DNA of 64,000 nucleotides from G963674665 sp963674665 (GCA_963674665.2 CAXXPL010000009.1:186001-250000); one strand, 5' to 3'. Shown: positions 43,606-53,094, counted from the first letter of the stretch. Numbers and translations are program-made. Notes: generated from the letters alone by a model not told the origin.

Positions 43606-44721
43606 ATGACTCGTGTTCTTTGTATAAATCCAGGTTCCACCTCCACCAAGGCGGCGCTCTTCGAGGGCGAAAACCAGGTCTTTGTGCGGGGGGTTTCCCA
43701 TCGCAAGGAGGAGGTGGCCGCGTTTCCCGACGCCATTTCCCAGCTCGATTTCAGGCTCTCGGCCCTGCAAGGGCTGTTGGCCGACCTCCAGGAGGGCGAC
43801 GTCGACGCCGTGGTGGGTCGCGGCGGCCTGCTGCGCCCTGTCCCTGGGGGGGCGTTCGCGGTGAACCAGACCATGCTCGAGGAGCTGCGCGCGGCGAGCC
43901 ACGGGGATCACCCGTGCAACCTGGGCGCGTTCCTGGCCGAGGAGTTCGCGAACAGGCTGGCAGCGGATTCAGCCGAACCGCTACCGCGCCTGGTGGTGGA
44001 CCCGGTGGTCACGGACGAGATGCTTCCGGTGGTGCGGCTCACAGGGCTCAAGGGGCTTTCACGGCGCAGCGTGTTCCATGCCCTGTCCCAGCGCGGCGCG
44101 GCGCGTGAGGCGGCCAGGCGGCTCGGCCTGGAGTACGAACACGCGGCCTTTATCGTGGCGCATCTTGGGGGCGGTATCTCCATCGGCGCGCACTGCTGGG
44201 GCAGGGTGGTGGACGTGATCAATGCCCTGGACGGCGAAGGTCCCATGAGCGCGGAGCGGACCGGATTGCTCCCCGTGGTCCCTTTGCTGGAGCGCATCGC
44301 GGCCGGAGACGCCGACCCCCTGGAGCTGAAGCGGACAGTGCTGCGCCAGGGGGGGCTGTTCTCCCACCTGGGCACCAACGACCTGCGCAAGGCCCTGGAG
44401 CTGGCGCGCGAGGATGAATCGGTCATGCTGGTGGTGGAGGCCCTGGCCTATTCCATCGCCCGCTCCATCACCTCCCTTGCCCCGGCCCTGCGCCTGGAAG
44501 GCGCGGGACACGCGGAAGGGGCGGGCCTGGCCGACGCCGTGGTGCTCACCGGCGGCATGGCCCGTAGCAACTGGCTCATGGGGCGCCTGTCCTCTCTGGT
44601 GGGATGGCTCGCCCCCATTGTGGTCATCCCGGACGAGGCCGAGATGCGGGCCATGGCCCAGGGCGCTATCAACGCCCTGTCCGGCCGGTCCGAGATCCGG
44701 GAGTACGGCGAGCAACAGTAA
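43606..44721 (+). CDS. buk: Butyrate kinase
   Basis: A 371-residue ASKHA kinase: phosphate-1 motif CINPGSTSTKAALFEG, AHLGGGISIGAH, and the adenosine motif VLTGGMARSNWLMGRL. It makes ATP from butyryl- or isobutyryl-/isovaleryl-phosphate. ATG 43606 follows AGGAGG; an earlier ATG in frame lies before that site. With ptb it gives a route from acyl-CoA to acid plus ATP; the link with ilvN suggests branched-chain acyl groups. Confidence 0.92.
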   Translation: MTRVLCINPGSTSTKAALFEGENQVFVRGVSHRKEEVAAFPDAISQLDFRLSALQGLLADLQEGDVDAVVGRGGLLRPVPGGAFAVNQTMLEELRAASHGDHPCNLGAFLAEEFANRLAADSAEPLPRLVVDPVVTDEMLPVVRLTGLKGLSRRSVFHALSQRGAAREAARRLGLEYEHAAFIVAHLGGGISIGAHCWGRVVDVINALDGEGPMSAERTGLLPVVPLLERIAAGDADPLELKRTVLRQGGLFSHLGTNDLRKALELAREDESVMLVVEALAYSIARSITSLAPALRLEGAGHAEGAGLADAVVLTGGMARSNWLMGRLSSLVGWLAPIVVIPDEAEMRAMAQGAINALSGRSEIREYGEQQ

Positions 44722-44800
44722 CGCAGCTTGGCGAGGGGGCGGTTGCGGAATCGCTTTCACAAGCTCCAGCCAGAGTTCTCCCCCTGGTTCACCGGCAGGT

Positions 44801-44833
44801 TCTCTGGCTTGGAACAATGTTCCAAGCCAGAGA
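44801..44833 (+). terminator. Hairpin after buk (family C)
   Basis: TCTCTGGCTTGGAAC and GTTCCAAGCCAGAGA form a perfect 15-bp stem with loop AAT, followed by TTTCTT. Its centre CTTGGAACAATGTTCCAAG closely matches the hairpin at 49507-49541. A worn family A arm (GCGAGGGGGCGG) lies before it at 44731. Confidence 0.75.
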
Positions 44834-44936
44834 TTTCTTATGGAGCTGGAGGGACATGACGTCCAGACGATGAACACCACTCACCGGAAGGGCAAACGCC
44901 ATGTTCACGGGTTTGATTTACCACGCTTAAGGTCAT

Positions 44937-46013
44937 CTAGCGGGGCGTCACGTCCATGATAGCATTGCCGGAGGGCTTGGCCACGGGGATGGGTTTGTAA
45001 TCGGCGCGGGTGAAATCAAGCTCCTTGAGGTTTATGGCCCGCAGGGTCTGATCGTCATAATTCGAGAAATAGAGCACTCGGTTGGTCAGGTCCTCGATGG
45101 CCGTCCACTGGGTGTAGTCCGCCTCCTCTCCCTGGGGCGTCTTATTCCTGCTGACACCCTTCATGACATATACTTGTTCCAACAGATGGCGGGTAAAGGT
45201 GACGGCCTCGGCGTCATTCTTGGGCTGGTAGGCGAACTGTCTGAGGATGGCGATGCGTACGAAGCGGGAGGGCGGGGTGCAGTCACCGGGCAGGCCAAGC
45301 ATTCCGGAACCATTGCCCGTGCCGGAAACGGTCATGCCGTCAAGCTTGAGCTCCTTTTGCATCATGGGCGAGAGATTGACGTAATTACGCAGGTTGGCCC
45401 ACTGCTTGGGCAGAGGTGGTTCATTGGTCATGATGCCCAGGGGATTGTCATAGAGATGCAGCTTGCCGTCGATCCACTCGGCCACCAGGCTGTTGCCTTT
45501 GGCGTCGTGCACGGCGACGTGCAGCACCGGGACGCTGTTCAGGACGGGAAGCTCGTTGCCCCAGACAAAAACCGAGGGCAGAGCCTCCTTGACCTCGGCT
45601 ACGGTGCTGAAATTGCCCAGTATCCAATCGGGCACAAGGGTCACATCCAGAGCTTTGGCCTCCTTGCCTTTGGGTACTGTCTGGTAGCCGACTGAAGGGA
45701 GCCACAGGAATTTGGCCGAAAGGCCCTTTTCATTCATGCCGTCCGTGGACTTTTCCAGTCCTAGCACAGAGAAGCCCACAAAACCGTAGCGTTGTTTCCA
45801 CTTGAGCCCCTCCTTTTTGTCCGGGGCTGCCGAGGTCCACAGTTTGCCCCGGGGATATACGGTCACCCGTGCTTGGTCTTCGATGGCGAAGTCCATGGAT
45901 CGACCGTTGACCACTGTACCGTCCGTGGCTTTTACCACAAAGTCAGTGCAGGCCATTGCCGGTGCGGCGCAAAGTGTCAAAGTCAGGATGAGCAATAGTA
46001 TGTGGCAGAACAT
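44937..46013 (-). CDS. Secreted linear amide C-N hydrolase (choloylglycine hydrolase family)
   Basis: A 358-residue Ntn hydrolase. The signal peptide (about 21 residues, LCAAPAMA) is cut just before Cys22, which becomes the N-terminal nucleophile (CTDFVVKATDGTVVNGRSMD). The conserved Asn-Glu region is GMNEKGLSAKFLW and the Arg region follows later in the domain. Relatives split penicillin V, bile-acid conjugates or acyl-homoserine lactones; the substrate here is unknown. It stands alone, convergent with buk. Confidence 0.9.
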   Translation of the reverse strand: MFCHILLLILTLTLCAAPAMACTDFVVKATDGTVVNGRSMDFAIEDQARVTVYPRGKLWTSAAPDKKEGLKWKQRYGFVGFSVLGLEKSTDGMNEKGLSAKFLWLPSVGYQTVPKGKEAKALDVTLVPDWILGNFSTVAEVKEALPSVFVWGNELPVLNSVPVLHVAVHDAKGNSLVAEWIDGKLHLYDNPLGIMTNEPPLPKQWANLRNYVNLSPMMQKELKLDGMTVSGTGNGSGMLGLPGDCTPPSRFVRIAILRQFAYQPKNDAEAVTFTRHLLEQVYVMKGVSRNKTPQGEEADYTQWTAIEDLTNRVLYFSNYDDQTLRAINLKELDFTRADYKPIPVAKPSGNAIMDVTPR

Positions 46014-46099
46014 GCAGTCTCCTTGTGTATGTATTATAAAATGTCGGCCAATTGATTGATTTCGACCATAGACTACTCACCGCTGGTTGTCGACACAGA

Positions 46100-46198
46100 C
46101 ATGAGGGGCAAATTTACGTCCATCGGAGCACTGAGACCTTCAAGCTCGGCATCATGGGCATAGATGAAACAAAAAGTGCGTTTCAGCCCGATGAACTA
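46100..46198 (+). pseudogene. ISL3-family transposase 3'-end remnant
   Basis: A short plus-strand frame reads IYVHRSTETFKLGIMGIDET, aligning with AYGYRDMEFFKLRIMGIHEA at the end of the ISL3 transposase at 3991-5205 (about 12 of 20 identical). It ends near GCCCGATGAAC, a diverged form of the ISL3 terminal repeat. It is a fossil of a related but not identical element. The rest of 46014-46323 shows no gene. Confidence 0.6.
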
Positions 46199-46323
46199 TC
46201 TCAAAGAGTTGAAGGGGGCGTCCTATGAACGAAAAAAGTTCTTTTCAAGGGAATATTACGTTTCGATCCAATACCCCCGGCTCTCCCGGTCGTGTCCATT
46301 TTCTCTTTGCCGAATGCCCCTTG

Positions 46324-48264
46324 TCATGTCTTGCCAAAGACCACGAAACCGGCGGGCGGCACCGTGATCCGGATGGAGGAGCCGTTGCGTTCGTCGACCT
46401 GAACCTGCTGCCCTGGCTGTGCCTGGTCAGTGGAAAAGAGGCAGGTCATCGTGTCACCCGGTGCGTAAATGGAGGAGTCCACCGTGGCCCACACCGTTAT
46501 CTCCCTGTCCGCGTCCGTGCTTATGGCGCAGAGCAGCTCCCGGTTGTTGAAGATTCTCGACCAGGCGACCACCCAGCGCAGCTCGTTGTCTACCATTGTC
46601 GGATAGTGGAAGGATGTGCCGTCTTGGGAAACCTGCCGCAGGTACTGCCGCCCCCTGCGCAGGGCCATGTGCTCCCGGCGTAGTGTGCAGACCTCCCGGG
46701 TGAAGACGTAGAACTCGTTGTCCTCGTTGAAGAAGTGCCTGTCCTTGCTCTGGAGTGAGCCAAAGGCCCCCCCGAACATGCACTCGCGCAAAAAGGCGTC
46801 GCTGTAATCCTTGTCCTGATCGCCGGAGCGGTGGTCCGCGCCGTTGAAGGCCTGCTCCGTGCCATAGTACAGGCAGGGGATGCCCGCGGTGGCCAGGTTC
46901 AGGGCGATGGCGCCCCTCAGGTACTTGTGGCTGTCATTGTGCTGCCCGCAGAAACGGAACTTGTGGTCCACCCCGACCTGGTCGTGGTCGTCGAACATGG
47001 TGACGACATGCCTGGAAAACCACTGATGGGTCGGCTTGCTCTGGGTCAGGCTGTTCCGGAACAGGTCGAAGTAGCCTTCCTGGTCGGAGGTGTCCGGGTT
47101 GCCAGGGTTTCGCCACCCCTTGGCCAGGTATTCGAGCTTGTCCGGGATGTCGTTGATGCCGAGGGCCGCGTCCAGGCCTGTGGTATTGACGATTTCCACC
47201 GCCTTTTTTCTGCCGCCGGTCACCTCGCCGATGAGGTAGAATCTCTCCTTGCCCAACCCCTGGGCGAATTCGTGGATCACGTTGGCGAAAAAGCGCATGG
47301 CGCCGGGCTCCATGTGCTTCACCGTGTCCACCCGGTAGCCGTCGATATCCGCGTAGGCGATCCAGAACTTGTACACCTCGGCAAGGTGAACTAGGGGCGG
47401 GGCCAGGGAGAAACCCTCGATACGTTTCCAGAGGTCCCAGGAAGAGTCGGGATCCTTGATGGACTGCCCATGGTTGAAGTCCTTCAGGCTGCAGAAGTCG
47501 CCGTCAATGTACTCCGGGAAGTCATCCCAGCGAGTGATCCGCCCCTGCCGGGTCCAGGCCACCGGGGCCTGCAGCTCCTCGGGCCAGACCGCGCCGTTGG
47601 GCCAGGCCGATTGCGCGCCGCCCGCTCCGGTTTGGAAGGGCAGGGAGCCGGGGTCGTTCTTGCCCGCCCGGAACCCCTGCACCGGGAATTGCCGGCCCTG
47701 ATAATAATAGTAGGGGTGGTTGCCCTGGTAGGTGAATACATCCCCGGCGTGGTTGAAGATGATGTCGAGGATGACCCGAATGCCGAGGCTGTGGGCCTTG
47801 GCCACGAGCTCTCTGAGTTCTTCGCGCGTACCGAAATGGGGATCCACGTCCAGGAAGTTCTGGATGCCATATCCATGGTAGTCGTCGCTCTCCGTGACCT
47901 GCTTGAAGACGGGGCTGAGCCAGATGACCGTGACGCCGAGGCGCTCGAGATAGCCCAGCTTGTCCCTGACTCCGGCGAGAGTGCCCCCGCACCATGTTTT
48001 ACCGGCCGCGAACCATGTATTCCTGTCGGCCGACTCCGAATCTCCGTCCAAGTCGAACAGCGGAGTTGTGCGCCCATCCCCCGGCGTATTGACAGGAGCG
48101 CCTTGCGTATCGCGAAAGCCGCCGTATTCCCTGCAATCGGAAAAGCGGTCCACAAAAAGAAAGTACAACACCTCGTCATCCCACGACCCTGGAGAGGGAT
48201 GGAAGGTGCGCCCCTCGATGAGGGCGTTCCAATCGATCTCTTTAAGGCTCTTCTCGATGCCCAT
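46324..48264 (-). CDS. GH13 alpha-amylase family enzyme
   Basis: A 646-residue cytoplasmic enzyme (no signal peptide). The four family regions are present: I DIIFNHAGD, II GYRVDTVKH with the nucleophile Asp, III LIGEVTGG with the acid Glu, IV FDDHDQVG. A small beta domain follows from about residue 560. It acts on alpha-glucans, perhaps as a glycogen- or maltodextrin-active amylase. ATG 48264 follows AAGGGGG. No glycogen genes are adjacent. Confidence 0.9.
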   Translation of the reverse strand: MGIEKSLKEIDWNALIEGRTFHPSPGSWDDEVLYFLFVDRFSDCREYGGFRDTQGAPVNTPGDGRTTPLFDLDGDSESADRNTWFAAGKTWCGGTLAGVRDKLGYLERLGVTVIWLSPVFKQVTESDDYHGYGIQNFLDVDPHFGTREELRELVAKAHSLGIRVILDIIFNHAGDVFTYQGNHPYYYYQGRQFPVQGFRAGKNDPGSLPFQTGAGGAQSAWPNGAVWPEELQAPVAWTRQGRITRWDDFPEYIDGDFCSLKDFNHGQSIKDPDSSWDLWKRIEGFSLAPPLVHLAEVYKFWIAYADIDGYRVDTVKHMEPGAMRFFANVIHEFAQGLGKERFYLIGEVTGGRKKAVEIVNTTGLDAALGINDIPDKLEYLAKGWRNPGNPDTSDQEGYFDLFRNSLTQSKPTHQWFSRHVVTMFDDHDQVGVDHKFRFCGQHNDSHKYLRGAIALNLATAGIPCLYYGTEQAFNGADHRSGDQDKDYSDAFLRECMFGGAFGSLQSKDRHFFNEDNEFYVFTREVCTLRREHMALRRGRQYLRQVSQDGTSFHYPTMVDNELRWVVAWSRIFNNRELLCAISTDADREITVWATVDSSIYAPGDTMTCLFSTDQAQPGQQVQVDERNGSSIRITVPPAGFVVFGKT

Positions 48265-48599
48265 GAGTGACCCCCTTTTTGATGTGGCCTTGCCAATGCG
48301 GCATGCAATGCGGGAATTAATACAGGTATAGCTGCCGGGTAGGTAGAAAAGACGAAATTGTTGAGGAAGGTGCTATACTAGGTAGCTTGTTACCATAAAA
48401 GAGCCGCCGGTCAAGAACCGAACGCAGGATTGAGGCAAAGAGCGGGCGGCGGGTGCACGCAATCGGGACCATGGTTTTCGGGGTGACATCACCATGGCCT
48501 GGAGCGGGGCGATGCGGTATAGTCCCGGCTTGCAGGTCTGCCCTACAGGCGGCCTGGATCGGGCAGGACACACGCACCAGCCAAGGGAGAGGATGAAAC
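48265..48599. other. Intergenic region between divergent genes
   Basis: Must hold the promoters of the amylase and dioxygenase genes. No gene, clear operator or repeat seen; TATACT at about 48373 is a possible -10 on the plus strand without a good -35. Confidence 0.4.
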
Positions 48600-49397
48600 A
48601 TGATGAACGAAACCAGGATACTCTACATCTCGCACGGTGGCGGGCCGCTGCCCGTTCTTGGGGACGCGGGGCACGCGCAAATGGTGGACAGTCTGCGCCA
48701 CATTGCCGCAACCATGCCCAGGCCGTCGGCGATCCTCGTGGTCAGCGCGCATTGGGAGGAGGCGGTTCCAACGGTCACAATGGGGGAACGCCCACCGCTG
48801 TATTATGACTATTACGGCTTCTCCCGGGAGTCCTATGAGCTGGAGTATCCGGCTCCGGGGCAGGATGCGCTGGCCGACAAGGTCTGCTCGGCACTCGGCA
48901 GGGGCGGGATGCGGTCCGGCACCGATTTCGGACGTGGGTTCGACCATGCGCTGTTCATACCCCTCATGCTCATGTACCCCGAGGCGGATATCCCCTGCGT
49001 GGAGCTGTCGCTCATTCAGGGGCTCGACCCCGCGTTCCATATTGCCCTGGGCGAGGCTCTTTCCGAAGTGGAGCACGAGAACCTGCTCATCATCGGCTCC
49101 GGCTTCTCCTTCCACAACATGCGGGCCTTTTTCACGCCTGATACCGAGGAGACCGGCGCCTGGAACCAGGCCTTTGACTCCTGGCTGGTGGAGACCTGCT
49201 CAAGCTCGTCGTTCTCGGACGCCGAACGCAGGGAGCGCCTTGTTGGCTGGGAAAAGGCGCCCCATGCCCGGTACTGCCACCCCAGGGAGGAGCATCTCAT
49301 GCCGTTGCACGTCTGCGTAGGGGCGGCGGGGCGGCCAAGCCCGGAGGTCTTCCAACTGCCCATACTGGACAAAAAGGCCTGCATGTTCAGATGGTAG
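48600..49397 (+). CDS. LigB/DODA-type extradiol ring-cleavage dioxygenase
   Basis: A 265-residue class III extradiol dioxygenase like YgiD. Metal ligands are likely His12 (YISHGGGP), His51 (VSAHWEE) and the late His in REEHLMPLH; GFDHALFIPL holds the conserved DH pair with His116. Relatives open catechol-type rings such as DOPA. The substrate is unknown, and an O2-using enzyme in such an organism is noteworthy. Two adjacent ATG codons follow AGAGGA. A family C hairpin follows. Confidence 0.88.
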   Translation: MMNETRILYISHGGGPLPVLGDAGHAQMVDSLRHIAATMPRPSAILVVSAHWEEAVPTVTMGERPPLYYDYYGFSRESYELEYPAPGQDALADKVCSALGRGGMRSGTDFGRGFDHALFIPLMLMYPEADIPCVELSLIQGLDPAFHIALGEALSEVEHENLLIIGSGFSFHNMRAFFTPDTEETGAWNQAFDSWLVETCSSSSFSDAERRERLVGWEKAPHARYCHPREEHLMPLHVCVGAAGRPSPEVFQLPILDKKACMFRW

Positions 49398-49506
49398 TAG
49401 CCGGGGCAGGTGCGTATTCATGAGACGCCACACAAAGATGGCACTGGAACGCTTCCCTGACTTTGGGATGCATCTTCCATTGTTGAACGCATGGTTCACC
49501 GAAAAG

Positions 49507-49541
49507 AATCAGGGCTTGAAACAATATTCCAAGCCCTGATT
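49507..49541 (+). terminator. Hairpin after the dioxygenase gene (family C)
   Basis: AATCAGGGCTTG and CAAGCCCTGATT form a perfect 12-bp outer stem; the inner GAAACAATATTCC also pairs in part. It is followed by ACTTGAAGGAGCT, comparable to TCTTATGGAGCT after the hairpin at 44801. The remainder of 49398-49664 holds no gene. Confidence 0.65.
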
Positions 49542-49664
49542 ACTTGAAGGAGCTCAAGGGAATCGAATCTAGGGTCTTTTGAATGCCATCGGATGTTGCT
49601 TCGCGTACTGTCCGCAAGGGTTATGCGAAAGATGTTCTGAATGAAGTCTCTTGCACGGCACAAT

Positions 49665-51251
49665 TCAGGCGGGAGATACATTTTCATAAAATGAAGATGC
49701 TTTCAGCAGTTCCTTTGTATAATCGCTCTTGGGAGTTGTAATGACTCTTTCTGTCGGGCCGTATTCCACGCACCGTCCGTTTCTCATCACCAGCATTGTA
49801 TTGCAGAGGCCGCTCACAAGAGCAATATCGTGGGAGATGAAAATCATGCTCATGTCGCTCTCATGGACCAAAAGACGCAGGAGTTCCACGATCTGTGCCT
49901 GGGAAGAGACATCGAGCGCACTTGTGGCCTCGTCGCAAATGAGAAGTTCAGGTTTGGCAGCCAGGGCGCGGGCTATGGCGGCGCGTTGACACTGCCCCCC
50001 GGAGAGCTCCCAAGGATAGCGATCCGCCAGTTCAGGGGCAAGCCCCACCTTGTGCATCAGCTCGTTGATATGCGCATCCGCGGAACGCCTGGTTTTCCGG
50101 TCGGTAAGGTTGCGTACGGCATCCCGCATGGTTGCACGAATTCTCTTGCTCTGATCGAAAGAGGTGAGCGGAATCTGGAACACCATCTGCACCCGGCGAT
50201 ACAATGTGCGCAGGCCACGCCTGTTCATGGCCGTAATTTCTTGCCCCTCATATCTGATGCTCCCCTCATCAGTTTTTTCCAATTGCAAGAGTTGTCTGGA
50301 AAGCGTGCTCTTGCCCGAGCCGGATTCTCCCACGATTCCCAATACCTCGCCACGGGCGAGAGTGAATCCGACGTCTCGAACCGCCTCGATTGTTCGGTCG
50401 GCGATGCTGTACCGTTTCGATACGCTGCTCACCTCGAGGAGCTTGGAAACGAAGCCATGGACCGGATAGACCTTCCGGGTGCACGGAACGTCTGAGATCA
50501 GTTTTTTAGTATATTCATGCCGGGGTGAAGAGAGCACCTGTCTGGTGGTTCCGCATTCGACAATGTTCCCCTGGTTCATAATGGCCGTTCTGTCGGCGAG
50601 ATGCGACGCAAGGGCAATATTGTGGGTCACCAGGATGATCGATGCCCCGCACTCTTCGCGCAGAATGCGGAACTCGTCGACAACCTGCCGCTGGCTCATC
50701 ACGTCAAGGGCGCTGGTCGGTTCGTCGGCCAGGATGAGGACAGGTTCCATGACCATGGCCAAGGCCAGTGCGACACGCTGGCACATTCCCCCGGAAAGTT
50801 CATAGGGACAGCAGTCCAGCACCCGATCGACATCGCCCAACCCCAATTTGATGAACACGGCACGTATTGCAGCCAGGGCCTGCTCGGTATCGACCCGCTT
50901 ATGGCTGCGCATGGTATCCAGAAACTGGCTGCGAATCTTGCGGATGGGATTCATGGAAGCCGCGGGACTTTGGAACACCGTGCACAACTTTTCACCCAGC
51001 AGTCTTCGGCGCTCCTCGGCGGAGTGTTCAGCCATGTTCTGGCCGTTGAAGGTTATGGACCCGTTGGAAATCCATACTCCACTTGAGGGAAGTCCAGTTA
51101 TGGCTTTGAGGACTGTGGATTTTCCCGAACCGGATTCCCCGACAAGCGCGAATATCTCTCCCGCGCCCATCGCGAAGGAGATGTCACGTATGACGTTCTC
51201 CCCATTGTACCCGGCACTGAGGTTCCGCACTTTCAACAAGGTATTGTTCAT
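49665..51251 (-). CDS. Fused double ATPase of a peptide/nickel-class ABC importer
   Basis: A 528-residue fusion of two ATPase domains (DppD- and DppF-like). Both halves have Walker A GESGSGKST; the signatures are LSGGMCQR and LSGGQCQR, Walker B strings LILADEPTSALD and LLICDEATSALD. In most operons these are two proteins. ATG 51251 overlaps the permease stop (ATGA). It drives uptake through the two permeases upstream. Cys in both signature motifs is unusual but not at a catalytic position. Confidence 0.9.
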   Translation of the reverse strand: MNNTLLKVRNLSAGYNGENVIRDISFAMGAGEIFALVGESGSGKSTVLKAITGLPSSGVWISNGSITFNGQNMAEHSAEERRRLLGEKLCTVFQSPAASMNPIRKIRSQFLDTMRSHKRVDTEQALAAIRAVFIKLGLGDVDRVLDCCPYELSGGMCQRVALALAMVMEPVLILADEPTSALDVMSQRQVVDEFRILREECGASIILVTHNIALASHLADRTAIMNQGNIVECGTTRQVLSSPRHEYTKKLISDVPCTRKVYPVHGFVSKLLEVSSVSKRYSIADRTIEAVRDVGFTLARGEVLGIVGESGSGKSTLSRQLLQLEKTDEGSIRYEGQEITAMNRRGLRTLYRRVQMVFQIPLTSFDQSKRIRATMRDAVRNLTDRKTRRSADAHINELMHKVGLAPELADRYPWELSGGQCQRAAIARALAAKPELLICDEATSALDVSSQAQIVELLRLLVHESDMSMIFISHDIALVSGLCNTMLVMRNGRCVEYGPTERVITTPKSDYTKELLKASSFYENVSPA

Positions 51252-52078
51252 ACATGGTCCCTGTCGATGTCCTTGACGTCGATACGGTCGCGCAAGGCGT
51301 CTCCCAGGTAGTTGAACACCATAACCGTAACGACAAGGGCCAGGGCCGGATACATGACCGTCCATGGGGCGGTGCGCAGCATTCCCCTGGACTCGCTGAT
51401 CATGCTGCCCCATTCCGCCTGGGGCAGCTGTATGCCGAGCCCGAGGAAGGAAAGCCCGGCCAGGCCCAGCATGACCGTACCGATCTGGGATGATGCAAAG
51501 GTGAGCAGCGAATTGAAGATGTTCGGCAGAATGTATTTGGCCATGATAACGCCGTCGCTGCAGCCCGAGAGCCTGGCAGCCTGAATGAACTCTTCGTTTT
51601 TCAGCGAAATGACCCGGCTTCGCGCCAGGCGGGCGTATGGTGTCCAACTGGCGAATCCCAGGGCCAGCATGGCGTTGCCCATCCCTCCCCCGAGGATGCC
51701 GGCCACGGAAATAGCCAGGACCATCTGTGGGAAAGCCATGATGCCGTCGATACAGCGCATGACGACCCTGTCGGCCGCACCGCTGTAATAGCCGCAGATG
51801 ATGCCGACGAACGCTCCGATGGATGCAGTAACGACGACCAGGATCAGGGCGGCGAAGACACTTGTCCTTGCGCCATACAGCAGCCGCGAGAGGACACAGC
51901 GGCCCATGGCGTCCGTTCCCATGGGGAATTCCGCTCCCGGCGCCTCCCGCGTACGAGCGACATGCGTGGCATAGGGATCATTCGGCGCAAAGCTCTCCGC
52001 AAACAAGCTCCCTGCTATGAGCAGAAGTGCTATGACGAGGAAGACCTTCAACCAGAAATCTTTCCGTGTTCTATTCAT
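51248..52078 (-). CDS. Peptide/nickel-class ABC permease (DppC-like)
   Basis: A 276-residue permease. After one hydrophobic N-terminal segment comes the family string FPMGTDAMGRCVLSRLLYGAR, then five membrane segments with the EAA loop FIQAARLSGCSDGVIMAKYI. ATG 52078 begins a typical N-terminus; an ATG at 52114 would overlap the previous gene by 26 bases and is less likely. Confidence 0.88.
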   Translation of the reverse strand: MNRTRKDFWLKVFLVIALLLIAGSLFAESFAPNDPYATHVARTREAPGAEFPMGTDAMGRCVLSRLLYGARTSVFAALILVVVTASIGAFVGIICGYYSGAADRVVMRCIDGIMAFPQMVLAISVAGILGGGMGNAMLALGFASWTPYARLARSRVISLKNEEFIQAARLSGCSDGVIMAKYILPNIFNSLLTFASSQIGTVMLGLAGLSFLGLGIQLPQAEWGSMISESRGMLRTAPWTVMYPALALVVTVMVFNYLGDALRDRIDVKDIDRDHV

Positions 52079-52088
52079 GGCTGCGGTC

Positions 52089-53018
52089 TCAATATTCCGT
52101 GACCCGTGGGTCAAAGTAGCGATAGGCCAGATCGGTCAGTAGATTGATGAGGACATAGATGATTGCTATGTAGACGACGAATCCCTGTATTACCGGGTAG
52201 TCTCTGGCGGTAATGGCATCCATTACCAGCTTCCCCACCCCGGGCCACTGGAAGATCGCCTCGATAATCACGCTGCCGGCAAAGAGGTTGCCCACGGCAA
52301 AGCCTATGACCGTCAGTATGGAGAGCATGGCGTTGTGCAGTACGTCTTTCACGAGAATGGTACTGGACCGTACGCCTCTTGACTGAGCCCCGGTTACATA
52401 ACTCTCTCCCAACTCGCCCAGCACCTCTGCCCGTATCTGCTTGATGAACTTGCCCGCAGTGGGCAAAGCCAGGGCAACGGTTGGCAGGACAAGGCCCTGA
52501 AAACTGTTTTTCGCCAGCACTGGAAGCCATTGCAGATGCACGCAGAAAAGATAAATCAGTAGCAGAGCGGCCAGAAAAGAGGGTATGGCATTGGCCAGGA
52601 AGGTAAGGAACCGCACAATATAATCCGCGGCCGTGTTTCGTTTGATAGCTGTCCAGATGCCAAAGGGGATGGACACGATCAGGGAGAGTGCCAGGGCGGA
52701 GACCGCCACCATCGCTGTTTTGCCCATTGCCTTCCACATGAGCCGGGATACCGGTAGCCCTTTTGCGTATGACTCTCCGAGGTCTCCGCGCAGGAAAGAC
52801 CACAACCAGCTGCCATAACGCACCAGGAAGGGATCATTCAGGCCCATGTTCTCCCGGGTAGCCTCCAGCGTTTCCTCTGTCGGTGCGATTCCCTGAGCCA
52901 CCAACTTTTTCTGTGCCGGGTCGCCGGAGGCCAGATACATGAGGGAAAAGGTGATGAAAGTTATCACCAGAAGCAGGGGGATGAGCCGTATCAGGCGATT
53001 TTGAATGTATTTCAGCAT
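52089..53018 (-). CDS. Peptide/nickel-class ABC permease (DppB-like)
   Basis: A 309-residue permease starting YIQNRLIRLIPLLLVITFIT, with the EAA loop YVTGAQSRGVRSSTILVKDV and the ending AYRYFDPRVTEY typical of DppB/NikB. ATG 53018 follows GCAGGC. A terminator hairpin (53037-53069) separates it from the binding-protein gene. Confidence 0.9.
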   Translation of the reverse strand: MLKYIQNRLIRLIPLLLVITFITFSLMYLASGDPAQKKLVAQGIAPTEETLEATRENMGLNDPFLVRYGSWLWSFLRGDLGESYAKGLPVSRLMWKAMGKTAMVAVSALALSLIVSIPFGIWTAIKRNTAADYIVRFLTFLANAIPSFLAALLLIYLFCVHLQWLPVLAKNSFQGLVLPTVALALPTAGKFIKQIRAEVLGELGESYVTGAQSRGVRSSTILVKDVLHNAMLSILTVIGFAVGNLFAGSVIIEAIFQWPGVGKLVMDAITARDYPVIQGFVVYIAIIYVLINLLTDLAYRYFDPRVTEY

Positions 53019-53036
53019 CGTGAGCCTGCATAACAT

Positions 53037-53069
53037 AAAAAAGGCGTGTGGAAGGCGATTCCACACGCC
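53037..53069 (-). terminator. Intrinsic terminator inside the ABC operon
   Basis: On the minus strand GGCGTGTGGA, seven bases, TCCACACGCC, then six T. It is the clearest rho-independent terminator in the window, 26 bases past the binding-protein stop and before dppB, so it should lower transporter expression relative to the binding protein. Confidence 0.9.
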
Positions 53070-53094
53070 GTTGTATAAACATCGACTGTTTGCA

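Noticed and set aside
49496..49687. Minus-strand 63-codon frame after the double ATPase.
   Set aside because: It overlaps the ATPase end and a terminator hairpin, and has no ribosome site or recognisable fold.
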